Shown here piece after piece: positions 9,218 through 18,114 of a stretch of DNA of 45,680 nt. A model generated the notes under the pieces. The model had not been told where the DNA came from. It saw only the letters and a list, made by a program, of their open reading frames with translations, and made no database searches. This DNA comes from Bacteroidales bacterium UBA1769. GTDB taxonomy: Bacteria; Bacteroidota; Bacteroidia; Bacteroidales; UBA932. Position numbers and translations under genes: made by a program. The stretch covers positions 1-45,680 of the forward strand of contig DCGV01000099.1 of assembly GCA_002314725.1 (NCBI GenBank). The letters are read 5' to 3'. The number at the start of each line of letters is the position of its first letter. Position 1 is the stretch's first letter.

Positions 9218-10310
9218 TAGATTTATCATATCAGGTGGCGGAACTGGTGGTCACATCTTCCCCGCTATTTCTATCGCAAATGCTATCAAGGATATTAATC
9301 CTGAAGCTGAGATATTGTTTGTCGGCGCACAAGGTAGGATGGAGATGGAGAGAGTGCCTGCTGCAGGATACAAGATAAAGGGTCTCCCAGTTGCAGGCTT
9401 ACAACGCAAATTAACATTAAGTAACCTTGCACTACCATATAAGATTATTAAAAGTATCACTATGGCCAAATCCATCATCAAGGAGTTCAAACCTGATGCT
9501 GTTGTGGGTGTAGGAGGTTATGCAAGCGCACCGGTCCTTTGGGCTGCCACTAAGTTGCACAAACCATGTTTGATACAGGAGCAGAACTCCTTTGCAGGAT
9601 TGACAAATAAGATATTAGGTAAAAAAGTAAGAAAGATATGCGTAGCCTATGATGGTATGGAACAATTCTTTCCTTCTGAAAAGATATTGTTCACTGGTAA
9701 CCCTATCCGTAAGGAGATAAACCAACCGACTGAAGCCGGGCGCAAGGAAGGTTATGATTATTATAAACTTGATCCATCTAAAAAAACTTTGTTTGTTATT
9801 GGAGGTAGTTTAGGGTGCCGTACTTTGAATGACGCGATGAGAAGATGGGTGTTAGAGAAATCCGCTACAGCCGATTATCAAATAATTTGGCAATGTGGCA
9901 AATACTATAAGCCTGCTACAGATGAATTCATGTCTGACAAGAGTGTATATAATGTCAGATATTTCGATTTTATTCAAAGAATGGACCTAGCATATGCTGT
10001 TGCAGATGTTATTATTTCCAGAGCAGGAGCAGGAACTATTTCCGAACTGTGCGTTGCCGGCAAGGCAACTATATTCGTCCCTTCTCCTTATGTAGCAGAA
10101 GACCATCAGAACCATAACGCGATGTCATTGGTCAAGAAAGATGCCGCAATGATTGTAAAAGATGCTGAAGCTGTTGAGTCATTAATGGATGTTGCTGAAT
10201 CACTCCTTCACGATAATACCAAAATCAAAGAGTTGGAAACAAATATTTTGAAACTCGGTCGAAAAGATGCGGCAGAGGTAATTGCAAAAGAGGTGATAAA
10301 TTTAAGATAA
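9210..10310 (+). CDS. murG: UDP-GlcNAc:lipid I N-acetylglucosamine transferase MurG
   Basis: MurG converts lipid I to lipid II on the inner face of the cytoplasmic membrane. The N-terminal GGGTGGH loop lies at residues 9-15 and the donor-binding region contains ISRAGAGTISELC. The start at 9210 gives MNNRFIISGGG, matching the family. A longer in-frame start at 9186 would add eight residues and overlap ftsW further. With this start the protein is 366 aa, the usual size. Its stop overlaps the murC start in a TAATG junction. Confidence 0.95.
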   Translation: MNNRFIISGGGTGGHIFPAISIANAIKDINPEAEILFVGAQGRMEMERVPAAGYKIKGLPVAGLQRKLTLSNLALPYKIIKSITMAKSIIKEFKPDAVVGVGGYASAPVLWAATKLHKPCLIQEQNSFAGLTNKILGKKVRKICVAYDGMEQFFPSEKILFTGNPIRKEINQPTEAGRKEGYDYYKLDPSKKTLFVIGGSLGCRTLNDAMRRWVLEKSATADYQIIWQCGKYYKPATDEFMSDKSVYNVRYFDFIQRMDLAYAVADVIISRAGAGTISELCVAGKATIFVPSPYVAEDHQNHNAMSLVKKDAAMIVKDAEAVESLMDVAESLLHDNTKIKELETNILKLGRKDAAEVIAKEVINLR

Positions 10311-11656
10311 TGTACACAGAATATTATTTTTTAGGTATCGGAGGTATCGGCATGAGCGCTATTGCCAGATATTTCAACCACCAAGGGATGAAGGTTTCAG
10401 GCTATGACCGCACACCTAGTCCTTTGACAGCCAAACTTGAAGAGGAAGGAATTGAGATTCATTATGATGATGACATCAATAGGATTCCCAAGGATATTGA
10501 ACACACATTCGTTATCTATACACCCGCTATTCCTGAGGATCTTAAGGAGTTGCAATATATACGTGAGAAGAATTATCCAATATGCAAAAGATCTAAGGCA
10601 TTGGGTGAGATTGCCCGTAATCAAAAATGTCTGGCAATTTCAGGTACTCACGGCAAAACAACTACAAGTACACTCTTAGCTCACATACTAACATCATCTG
10701 GAGAGGGCTGCAATGCGTTTCTTGGCGGTTTATCAAAAAATTATGATACCAACCTTCTTTTAAGCAAGAATCCTGTTTTGGTAGCAGAGGCCGACGAATT
10801 TGATCGTTCATTCCTTCAATTGTTCCCTGACATAGCAGTAATCACCGCCACTGACGCAGATCATCTCGATATATATAGTGATCACAGTCATGTAATTGAG
10901 GCATTCGGTGAGTTTGCATCCCAAATCAAACAGAATGGATCGCTAGTTGCAAAATATGGAGTAGATGTACCTCTTGCAAATGTTAAGGCAAAAGTTTATC
11001 GCTATTCATATGATACACCATGTGATTTCTACGCATCTGACATCGTTGAGAAAGATGGCGGTTATTTTGACTTCACAATCAACTCTCCAATGACCAAGAT
11101 TGAACATTGTATGGTTGGGGTTCCAGGATGGGTTAACGTCGAGAATGCAGTTGCAGCATCGGCAGTCGCATTGATACATGGTGTGAAACCAGATAAGATA
11201 AAGAGTGCACTGAAAAGCTTCGAAGGTGTAAAAAGACGCTTTGATATTCATATCAACAGAAAAGACTTTGCATATATAGATGATTATGCACACCATCCTA
11301 ATGAGATAAAGGCTGCCATATCCTCAATGAGAAATATATTTTCAGGAAGACATATCACAGGTATATTCCAGCCACATCTATATACTAGGACAAGGGATTT
11401 CGCTGACGAGTTTGCAGAAGCTCTAAGCCAACTGGATGCTGTTATTATGTTACCAATCTATCCTGCAAGAGAGTTACCGATAGAGGGCGTCAATTCAGAA
11501 ATGATTTTGGATAAAATTACTATAAAAGAGAAATCACTAGTTCAAAAAGATGAGCTTTTGAACACTTTATCTTCCAGAAAGCTTGATTGCCTAGTCACTT
11601 TTGGAGCAGGCGACATAGATAGATTCATTGACCAAATAGATAAAATGTTTTCTTAA
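10310..11656 (+). CDS. murC: UDP-N-acetylmuramate-L-alanine ligase MurC
   Basis: MurC adds the first amino acid, L-alanine, to UDP-MurNAc in the cytoplasm. The N-terminal nucleotide-binding loop GIGGIGMSAIA lies at residues 9-19 and the ATP loop GTHGKTTT at 112-119; the His in this loop is typical of MurC as opposed to MurD and MurE. DYAHHPNEIKA appears in the third domain. Its 448 aa is normal. Translation is probably coupled to murG through the one-base stop/start overlap. Confidence 0.96.
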   Translation: MYTEYYFLGIGGIGMSAIARYFNHQGMKVSGYDRTPSPLTAKLEEEGIEIHYDDDINRIPKDIEHTFVIYTPAIPEDLKELQYIREKNYPICKRSKALGEIARNQKCLAISGTHGKTTTSTLLAHILTSSGEGCNAFLGGLSKNYDTNLLLSKNPVLVAEADEFDRSFLQLFPDIAVITATDADHLDIYSDHSHVIEAFGEFASQIKQNGSLVAKYGVDVPLANVKAKVYRYSYDTPCDFYASDIVEKDGGYFDFTINSPMTKIEHCMVGVPGWVNVENAVAASAVALIHGVKPDKIKSALKSFEGVKRRFDIHINRKDFAYIDDYAHHPNEIKAAISSMRNIFSGRHITGIFQPHLYTRTRDFADEFAEALSQLDAVIMLPIYPARELPIEGVNSEMILDKITIKEKSLVQKDELLNTLSSRKLDCLVTFGAGDIDRFIDQIDKMFS

Positions 11657-11662
11657 TAAAAT

Positions 11663-12436
11663 ATGATTAAAAAAATAATATTAACATCCCTAATCTCTGT
11701 TATTGCAGTAGGAGCGGCGGTTTGCTACTTCCACTTCATTGGCATTTATAACACCGATCGAAGGAGTGATATTATTTGTAACAATGTTGAAATCTCACTA
11801 TTGGACTCTGCATCAATGAACATCATCTCAAAAAATGATATCCTTGATGAACTGTCCCAACTCAACGTTCTTGGGTTGGCCATCGACTCCATAAATCTAT
11901 GCAATGTGGAGAATACTATTCAAAACCGAGGTGAGATTCGCGACGTTGAGGCATATTGCGATATTGATGGTGTTTTACATATAGATGCTCTTCAGAGGGG
12001 ACCTGTAGCCAGAGTTGAAAATATTCTTGAAAAGTATTACATCAGTGAAGATGGATACATTTTCCCTGTCAGATGTAATGTTGATGTACCAATAATAAGT
12101 GGTTATATTCCTACTGCATTTGGGAAGAAAACTCAAGGATATGTTGGAAGCGACCAGGAAAAAATTTGGATTAAGGCAATGATTAATTTATGTAAATCAT
12201 TTAGTCACAATGATTTCCTATCAAAACAAGTTGAGCAGATTTATATCACTGAAAAAAATGAAATTAATCTTTTCCTAAGAAACTCAGATGTAAAGATTAT
12301 CTTTGGGTCGCCTTATGATTATGATGAGAAGATAAAAAAACTTGAGGCATACTTCAAATGTATCGTTCCAGACAAGGGAATTGACGCATATTCAGAGATT
12401 AATTTATCATACAAAGGAGAAATAGTTTGTAAATAG
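11663..12436 (+). CDS. ftsQ: Cell division protein FtsQ (DivIB-like)
   Basis: FtsQ is a bitopic divisome scaffold protein. A transmembrane helix spans about residues 5-27, followed by a periplasmic POTRA-like region and the beta domain containing the ISEDGYIFPV segment typical of FtsQ. At 257 aa it has the usual length. The gene lies between murC and ftsA, the canonical position. Sequence conservation in this family is low, so the assignment uses topology, the short motif and context together. Seven bases separate it from ftsA. Confidence 0.9.
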   Translation: MIKKIILTSLISVIAVGAAVCYFHFIGIYNTDRRSDIICNNVEISLLDSASMNIISKNDILDELSQLNVLGLAIDSINLCNVENTIQNRGEIRDVEAYCDIDGVLHIDALQRGPVARVENILEKYYISEDGYIFPVRCNVDVPIISGYIPTAFGKKTQGYVGSDQEKIWIKAMINLCKSFSHNDFLSKQVEQIYITEKNEINLFLRNSDVKIIFGSPYDYDEKIKKLEAYFKCIVPDKGIDAYSEINLSYKGEIVCK

Positions 12437-12443
12437 AACATAT

Positions 12444-13997
12444 ATGAAGCATATTGTTGCAATTGATTTCGGTTCATCAAAAGTAGTGACAGCTGTCGGT
12501 ATCACAACGCCTTCAGGAATAAAAGTTGTTGCATATGAAGAGGAACCTGTTACAATCGGTATCAAAAATGGTGAGATTACCAATGATACCAGAGTTGAAC
12601 AGAATGCATTACTTCCAACCATCAGAAGAGCTGAAGAGAAGATAGGTGAGAAAATCACTGAAGCTTATGTCAATATTTCAGGTAAATTCATTGATTGTTC
12701 TGAAACCGCATATTCAGTTATCAGACCAAGACCCGATAATGACATTACAGAGAAGGAGCTTGCCGAATATACAGCCAAACAATTCAATAGAAAATTTGAC
12801 AATCCTCATACTTGCGTATTTGAGGCATTGGCTCAAACTTTCAATGTGGATGACAACATTGGATACTCCCGTGAGGATGTCATAGGGATGAGTGGTGCAA
12901 ATCTTGAGATAAACTATAAACTTATTTACGGTAACGAATCAATCATCGAACACAGGAGAAAAGTACTTGCTAATTGCGGTATCAAGATGATAAAGGGTAT
13001 CGTCTCACCTATTGCATCTGCCAGGGCGGTTCTGAGTGACCAGGAGATGGAAAATGGTGTTGCCTTGGTAGATATAGGAAAGGGATGTACACAGATAGCA
13101 ATAATCAAGAATAACGTAACAAGATTCATCAGTTCTATTCCTTTTGGTGGAGAATCAATAACAAATGATATTAAACAGGTAACGAACCTCTCATCTTCGT
13201 GGGCTGAAAGGGTGAAAGTCGAATATGGATGTTGTGTTGAAGAGGTCGCTTCTGAAAGCAAGAAATTGATTCTACATGGAGAAGGAGGTGCAAAGGAGGA
13301 TGAGGTAGAACTTGTTCTTTTGACAAAAGTGATAGAAGCAAGGATTAGCGAGATACTTGAAGCTGCATGTTTTCTGATTGATCAATCCGGATATGGCAAA
13401 AAAATACCAAACGGCGTCGTACTAACTGGTGGCAGTTGTTATCTGCAATATATTCAAGATCTTGCGAAAGTAATACTTGATCGCAAGGTAAGATTAGGCG
13501 CTCCTATGTCGTCAATCTCACCGGATTCAGTAGAAGAGAGCTTTGATGCATTCTCATCAACAGCTGTCGGAATCATTCTGGAAGCAAATCAGACCAGATT
13601 ATCCAGCTCATATACATTCGTCGACAGACAATCTACAAATATTAAACCTTCTGAAGAGCCTGTTGAGAAAGAGGATTTGTTTAAAGAGGATCATTCTGAG
13701 GATAACAACGATTCTAAATCAAGTGGAATATTTGGATTGTTCTCTAAGAAAAAGAGCAAAAATACAGTGACGGATACTATTAACTTCGACCGAAAAGAGA
13801 GTACTGAAGATACTCTAATTGGTGAAGAAGAGAATGAACCTGCATTTGAAGAAGAGGTTGTAAGACCGAAAGTGGAAGAAAAACCGACTTTCAAACCCGA
13901 GCCTAAACAAAAAAGCAAAACAAAAACAAAATCAAAGCAGGATCAAGACAGTTGGGGTCTTTTTAAAGATATTTTTTCAGACAATAACGAAGCATAA
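12444..13997 (+). CDS. ftsA: Cell division actin homologue FtsA
   Basis: FtsA polymerises on the membrane and tethers FtsZ. The actin-like ATPase core is recognisable from the N-terminal AIDFGSSKV phosphate loop, from DIGKGCTQIAI and from VVLTGGSC. The protein is long (517 aa against about 420 in E. coli) because of an acidic and lysine-rich C-terminal extension from about residue 400. Within it, SGIFGLFSKKK (about 426-436) and the extreme C-terminus SWGLFKDIFSD both resemble short amphipathic membrane-binding helices. ftsZ starts four bases after its stop. Confidence 0.94.
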   Translation: MKHIVAIDFGSSKVVTAVGITTPSGIKVVAYEEEPVTIGIKNGEITNDTRVEQNALLPTIRRAEEKIGEKITEAYVNISGKFIDCSETAYSVIRPRPDNDITEKELAEYTAKQFNRKFDNPHTCVFEALAQTFNVDDNIGYSREDVIGMSGANLEINYKLIYGNESIIEHRRKVLANCGIKMIKGIVSPIASARAVLSDQEMENGVALVDIGKGCTQIAIIKNNVTRFISSIPFGGESITNDIKQVTNLSSSWAERVKVEYGCCVEEVASESKKLILHGEGGAKEDEVELVLLTKVIEARISEILEAACFLIDQSGYGKKIPNGVVLTGGSCYLQYIQDLAKVILDRKVRLGAPMSSISPDSVEESFDAFSSTAVGIILEANQTRLSSSYTFVDRQSTNIKPSEEPVEKEDLFKEDHSEDNNDSKSSGIFGLFSKKKSKNTVTDTINFDRKESTEDTLIGEEENEPAFEEEVVRPKVEEKPTFKPEPKQKSKTKTKSKQDQDSWGLFKDIFSDNNEA

Positions 13998-14001
13998 TAC
14001 T

Positions 14002-15237
14002 ATGGAAGATTTTTTACCTGGAAATTGGACAAAGAAGGCTAACATCATTAAAGTTATCGGTGTTGGTGGTGGCGGTGGCAACGCCGTAGGATATATGTAC
14101 TCAAAGGGTATCAAGTATATTGACTTCGTTGTTTGCAATACTGACAGTCAAGCACTTGAAAGCAGTCCTGTTCCAACTAAGATTCAACTTGGCAAGATTC
14201 TCACAAAGGGTCTTGGAGCCGGCACGGATCACCTTACAGGAAGAAAAGCGGCTATTGAGTCAAAAGAAGAGATTGAAGCTCTTTTTGACGACAGTACAGA
14301 GATGGTCTTCATCGCTTGTGGTATGGGTGGTGGTACAGGTACCGGAGCTGCACCAGTCATAGCTGAAATAGCGAAGAATTGTGGTAAATTGACAGTGGGT
14401 GTAGTGACTATCCCATTCAGAGATGAGGGACCGGAACAGATTTACCGAGCAATTGAGGGAATTAAAGAGTTGAATAGACATGTTGACAGTATACTTATTG
14501 TTGACAATGAGAAATTGTATGAAATATATGGTTCCATTGACGTATTTTCAGGTTTCCCTAAAGCTGATGAGGTATTGGCAACAGCCGTACAGAGCATAGC
14601 TGACATCATCACTTCAAGCGGTCATATCAATGTCGATTTCGCCGATGTGAAGAAAATCATGCAGAACAGTGGAGTCTCTTTGATGGGAATCGGTATCGCA
14701 AGCGGAGCTAACAGAATCAGCGAAGCTGTGGAGAAGGCATTTATCTCACCTCTACTGAATGAATTGGATCTGAAGAGTGCTCAGAATGCACTAATTAATA
14801 TAGTATCAAGCAGCGAACCTGGTAAAGCCCTTGAATTCTCAGAATTAAGGGAAATAATGGAAAATGTCAGAAGTTACATAGGTGAAACCAAGAAATTCAA
14901 GAGAGGAATCGCCAAGGATGATTCACTCGGAGAGAATATCTCTGTCACAATCATTGCGACAGGATTCAACATGTCACAATTGCCATTTGTAGCTGAAGAC
15001 TATATTGACAGAGATAACCGTATCATCGTAAATTATAATGATAATAGTTTTAAATTAAGGAATAAAGGAATACCTTTGCAGCCCGAAGAAAAAGCTCAGA
15101 TAAAACGTAAGGATCACATCAAAGGAGTCCCATCATTGATTGTAACCAATCAAGAGGAGATTATTGCATTGGAGGATGAACCAGCGTACGAGCGCCGTGA
15201 AACAATTATCAGACAACAAGATATTAAGGAAATATAA
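14002..15237 (+). CDS. ftsZ: Cell division GTPase FtsZ
   Basis: FtsZ is the tubulin-like GTPase that forms the Z ring. The GTP-binding signature GGGTGTGAAP lies at residues 109-118, the N-terminal VGGGGGNAV at 21-29, and the T7 synergy loop HINVDFAD at 208-215. The tail after about residue 320 is short for a linker. A segment EPAYERR at 393-399 resembles the conserved FtsA-binding C-terminal peptide, but here it is followed by another 12 residues. The gene ends one base before gltX. Confidence 0.96.
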   Translation: MEDFLPGNWTKKANIIKVIGVGGGGGNAVGYMYSKGIKYIDFVVCNTDSQALESSPVPTKIQLGKILTKGLGAGTDHLTGRKAAIESKEEIEALFDDSTEMVFIACGMGGGTGTGAAPVIAEIAKNCGKLTVGVVTIPFRDEGPEQIYRAIEGIKELNRHVDSILIVDNEKLYEIYGSIDVFSGFPKADEVLATAVQSIADIITSSGHINVDFADVKKIMQNSGVSLMGIGIASGANRISEAVEKAFISPLLNELDLKSAQNALINIVSSSEPGKALEFSELREIMENVRSYIGETKKFKRGIAKDDSLGENISVTIIATGFNMSQLPFVAEDYIDRDNRIIVNYNDNSFKLRNKGIPLQPEEKAQIKRKDHIKGVPSLIVTNQEEIIALEDEPAYERRETIIRQQDIKEI

Positions 15238-15238
15238 T

Positions 15239-16789
15239 ATGAGACGCAGAGTAAGATTTGCACCAAGCCCAACAGGGCCGCTTCACATGGGAGGCGTAAG
15301 GACAGCATTGTATAACTATCTATATGCCAAACAGGTAGGCGGTGACTTTATCATAAGGATAGAGGACACCGACTCCCAAAGATTTGTTCCTGGCGCAGAA
15401 GAGTACATCATAAATTCTCTTCGTTGGTGTGGAATCATCCCTGACGAAGGTGTTGATGAAAATGGAAAGGTAGTGGAAGTTGCTTCAGAAAAGCACCCAC
15501 ATGCTCCATATCGTCAATCACAAAGACGTGGCATATATAGAAAATATGCAGAAGACCTTGTTGCAAAAGGATTTGCATATTATGCATTTGATACAGCTGA
15601 AGAGCTCGATGCTCTAAGAAAAGAGGCCGAAGCAAAGAAAGAGACATTTACATATAACTATGCAACACGTATGTCACTCAAAAATTCTCTTACTTTGAGT
15701 GAAGATGAAGTTGCAAAAAGATTGGAGAGTGAAGATCACTGGACCATCCGTTTCAAGATTCCTGAGAACAGAGTAGTTGTAATGGATGATCTGATCAGAG
15801 GCCATATTGAAGTAAACAGTAATGTTCTTGATGACAAGGTACTCTGGAAGAGGGCTGACGAACTGCCTACATACCACCTTGCCAATATTGTTGATGACCA
15901 TCTTATGGAGATCACGGAAGTTATCCGAGGCGAAGAGTGGCTTCCTTCCCTACCTCTTCACTATCTCCTGTATGAAGCTTTCGGTTGGACCGAGACTCAA
16001 CCACGCTTTGCACACCTTTCACTTCTTCTCAAACCAGATGGAAAGGGCAAATTGAGTAAACGTGACGGAGATAGGCTTGGGTTCCCTGTATTCCCATTGA
16101 AATGGGTAAATGCAGAGGGTGAAGTTTCCAGAGGTTATCGTGAAGATGGATATTTCCCTGAAGCATTTGTAAACCTATTGGCTCTTTTGGGTTGGAATCC
16201 TGGTACCGAGCAGGAATTGTTCACAATTAACGAGCTCATTCCGGTATTCTCACTTGATCGAGTTGTTAAATCCGGAGCAAAATTCAATCCTGAAAAGGCA
16301 AAATGGTTCAATCAGGAGTATCTTAGAAAGAAGAGTACTGAAGAACTTGTTTCAATCTTCAAAGAGAATGACGGAGACAAACTGAGTTCATTCAGCGATA
16401 AATATATAGGAGAAGTTGTTGATCTGATGAAAGAACGTGCCCATTTCGTAAATGAATTTTGGGGGCTAACATGGTTCTTCTTCGAAAGACCAACAAATTA
16501 TGACCCTGCCTCTGTCAATAAATTCTGGAAAGATGAGGTAAAAGTGATTATCCATAAAGTTCACGAGTTTATCATGAATATCAATCCTTTTACAAAAGAG
16601 GAGATTGAGGAGCAACTTCACAATTTGATCATGGAGAACGAATGGCCGATGGGTAAGGTGATGAATACTCTCCGTTTGTTTATCGTAGGTGAGGGTAAAG
16701 GTCCTGGAGTTGCCGACATGATGGCAATTATGGGACGTGAAGAGATTGACTCAAGAATTAAACAAGCGATCAATACACTTGGAGAATAA
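15239..16789 (+). CDS. gltX: Glutamate-tRNA ligase GltX
   Basis: This class I aminoacyl-tRNA synthetase charges tRNA-Glu. The HIGH-type motif appears as PTGPLHMGG at residues 11-19 and the KMSKS-type motif as KLSKRDGDR near 269-277. The ATG at 15239 gives the conserved beginning RRRVRFAPSPTG. An upstream in-frame start at 15164 would run 25 codons inside ftsZ and is rejected. The 516 aa length is normal. Its ATG lies two bases after the ftsZ stop, an uncommon neighbour for ftsZ, so it is probably expressed from the division cluster. Confidence 0.95.
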   Translation: MRRRVRFAPSPTGPLHMGGVRTALYNYLYAKQVGGDFIIRIEDTDSQRFVPGAEEYIINSLRWCGIIPDEGVDENGKVVEVASEKHPHAPYRQSQRRGIYRKYAEDLVAKGFAYYAFDTAEELDALRKEAEAKKETFTYNYATRMSLKNSLTLSEDEVAKRLESEDHWTIRFKIPENRVVVMDDLIRGHIEVNSNVLDDKVLWKRADELPTYHLANIVDDHLMEITEVIRGEEWLPSLPLHYLLYEAFGWTETQPRFAHLSLLLKPDGKGKLSKRDGDRLGFPVFPLKWVNAEGEVSRGYREDGYFPEAFVNLLALLGWNPGTEQELFTINELIPVFSLDRVVKSGAKFNPEKAKWFNQEYLRKKSTEELVSIFKENDGDKLSSFSDKYIGEVVDLMKERAHFVNEFWGLTWFFFERPTNYDPASVNKFWKDEVKVIIHKVHEFIMNINPFTKEEIEEQLHNLIMENEWPMGKVMNTLRLFIVGEGKGPGVADMMAIMGREEIDSRIKQAINTLGE

Positions 16790-16790
16790 C

Positions 16791-17225
16791 ATGACCAGAA
16801 TTGGAATGGCATCTGACCATGCAGGATATGAACTTAAAGAGTATTTGAAAAATTATCTTGCAAAAAAAGGTTACGAAATAATCGATTTCGGTACAAACAG
16901 TCCCGAAAGTATGGACTATCCTGATACAGCCCACCCTCTTGCAACGGCAGTGGAAAATGGTGAGGCATCATTCGGAATTGCATTGTGTGGTTCAGGGAAT
17001 GGCGTTTCAATGACATTGAACAAACATCAAGGTATCCGTGCAGCACTGAGTTGGAATCCTGAAATTGCAACCCTTGCCAAACAGCATAACAATGCCAACA
17101 TACTCGCTCTTCCTGCAAGATTCATTACGAAGGATAAAGCAATCGAGATTGTAGATGCATACATGAAAGCCGAATTTGAAGGCGGCCGTCACCAAAAAAG
17201 AATTGACAAAATAGCTTGTAAATAA
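16791..17225 (+). CDS. rpiB: Ribose-5-phosphate isomerase B (RpiB/LacAB family)
   Basis: RpiB interconverts ribose 5-phosphate and ribulose 5-phosphate in the pentose phosphate pathway. The N-terminal motif ASDHAGYELK lies at residues 7-16, the catalytic cysteine Cys66 is in ALCGSGNG, and the segment HNNANILALPAR is typical of the family. The ATG at 16791 is one base after the gltX stop. An earlier in-frame start at 16737 inside gltX is rejected. The protein is 144 aa, as expected, and its stop overlaps the truB start (TAATG). Confidence 0.94.
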   Translation: MTRIGMASDHAGYELKEYLKNYLAKKGYEIIDFGTNSPESMDYPDTAHPLATAVENGEASFGIALCGSGNGVSMTLNKHQGIRAALSWNPEIATLAKQHNNANILALPARFITKDKAIEIVDAYMKAEFEGGRHQKRIDKIACK

Positions 17226-18055
17226 TGGCCAACTATCTTGTTCTGCAAGGATGTACTGTAGAAAACGCAGCAGATTTATTTGCGCAACACCTTTCTGTTA
17301 ATCTGGATGATTATCCAAACGGCATAGTAATTCCCGTTGATAAGCCTTATCGGTGGACGTCAGCAGATGTTGTCAGAAAATTCAAATTTCAACTTCAGAA
17401 ACATTTCCACCAAAAAAATATAAAAGTTGGACACGCTGGCACTTTAGACCCTCTAGCCACAGGTCTGTTGATAATTTGCGTGGGCAAGGCGACAAAAATC
17501 GCAGAAGAGCTTCAATCTCATGAAAAGGAGTATATTGCCAAGATTGAATTCGGTGCCACAACCCCATCATACGATTTAGAACAGCCAATCGACAACTATT
17601 ATCCATTTGACCACATCAATGCAGAACTCATAAAAAGTGCATTGAACGAGTTTATTGGGGAACAAGAACAGATCCCTCCTATATTTTCCGCCAAAATTAT
17701 CAATGGTCTTAGAGCATACGAATACGCCAGAGCTGGCGAAAGCGTTGAGTTGAGAAAATCATTAATAACTATATTTGAAATAGAGTTGTTGGAGTTCATC
17801 GAACCTGCCGGAACAATGACTGATAATAAAACCGTTGCCGCAAAAGTTGATTTCCAAAACAACGAAAAGCCACTATATCAAACTTCCGAAGGGACTTCCG
17901 ATGGATCTCGACCATCAGCGATTATTCGCATCAAATGTTCAAAAGGTACATATATTCGTTCACTCGCACGGGATCTTGGTCTAGCTCTCAATTCCGGTGC
18001 TTACCTAACAGAACTCCGTCGAACAAAAAGTGGTGATTATTTTTTAGATAAATGA
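17225..18055 (+). CDS. truB: tRNA pseudouridine(55) synthase TruB
   Basis: TruB makes pseudouridine 55 in the T-loop of tRNA. The catalytic motif GHAGTLDPLATG lies at residues 69-80 with Asp75 as the nucleophile, and the C-terminal half contains KCSKGTYIRSLARDLG. About 30 residues precede the conserved PNGIVIPVDKP segment, a longer N-terminus than E. coli TruB. No good internal ATG is available, so the extension is kept. The gene is translationally coupled to rpiB by a one-base overlap and ends the long co-directional run. Confidence 0.94.
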   Translation: MANYLVLQGCTVENAADLFAQHLSVNLDDYPNGIVIPVDKPYRWTSADVVRKFKFQLQKHFHQKNIKVGHAGTLDPLATGLLIICVGKATKIAEELQSHEKEYIAKIEFGATTPSYDLEQPIDNYYPFDHINAELIKSALNEFIGEQEQIPPIFSAKIINGLRAYEYARAGESVELRKSLITIFEIELLEFIEPAGTMTDNKTVAAKVDFQNNEKPLYQTSEGTSDGSRPSAIIRIKCSKGTYIRSLARDLGLALNSGAYLTELRRTKSGDYFLDK

Positions 18056-18114
18056 AACTTTTTTAGTTTTTGTGCGTATAATAAACGTTTTGTCGCTTAA
18101 TTTAAACTACACAT

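Noticed and set aside
15164..15238. Upstream start for gltX inside ftsZ
   Set aside because: The added 25 residues are read from ftsZ in another frame; the conserved synthetase N-terminus begins at 15239.
18064..18100. Promoter between truB and queA
   Set aside because: TAGTTTTTG and ACGTTTTG only partly fit TAnnTTTG, and no -33 partner is correctly spaced.
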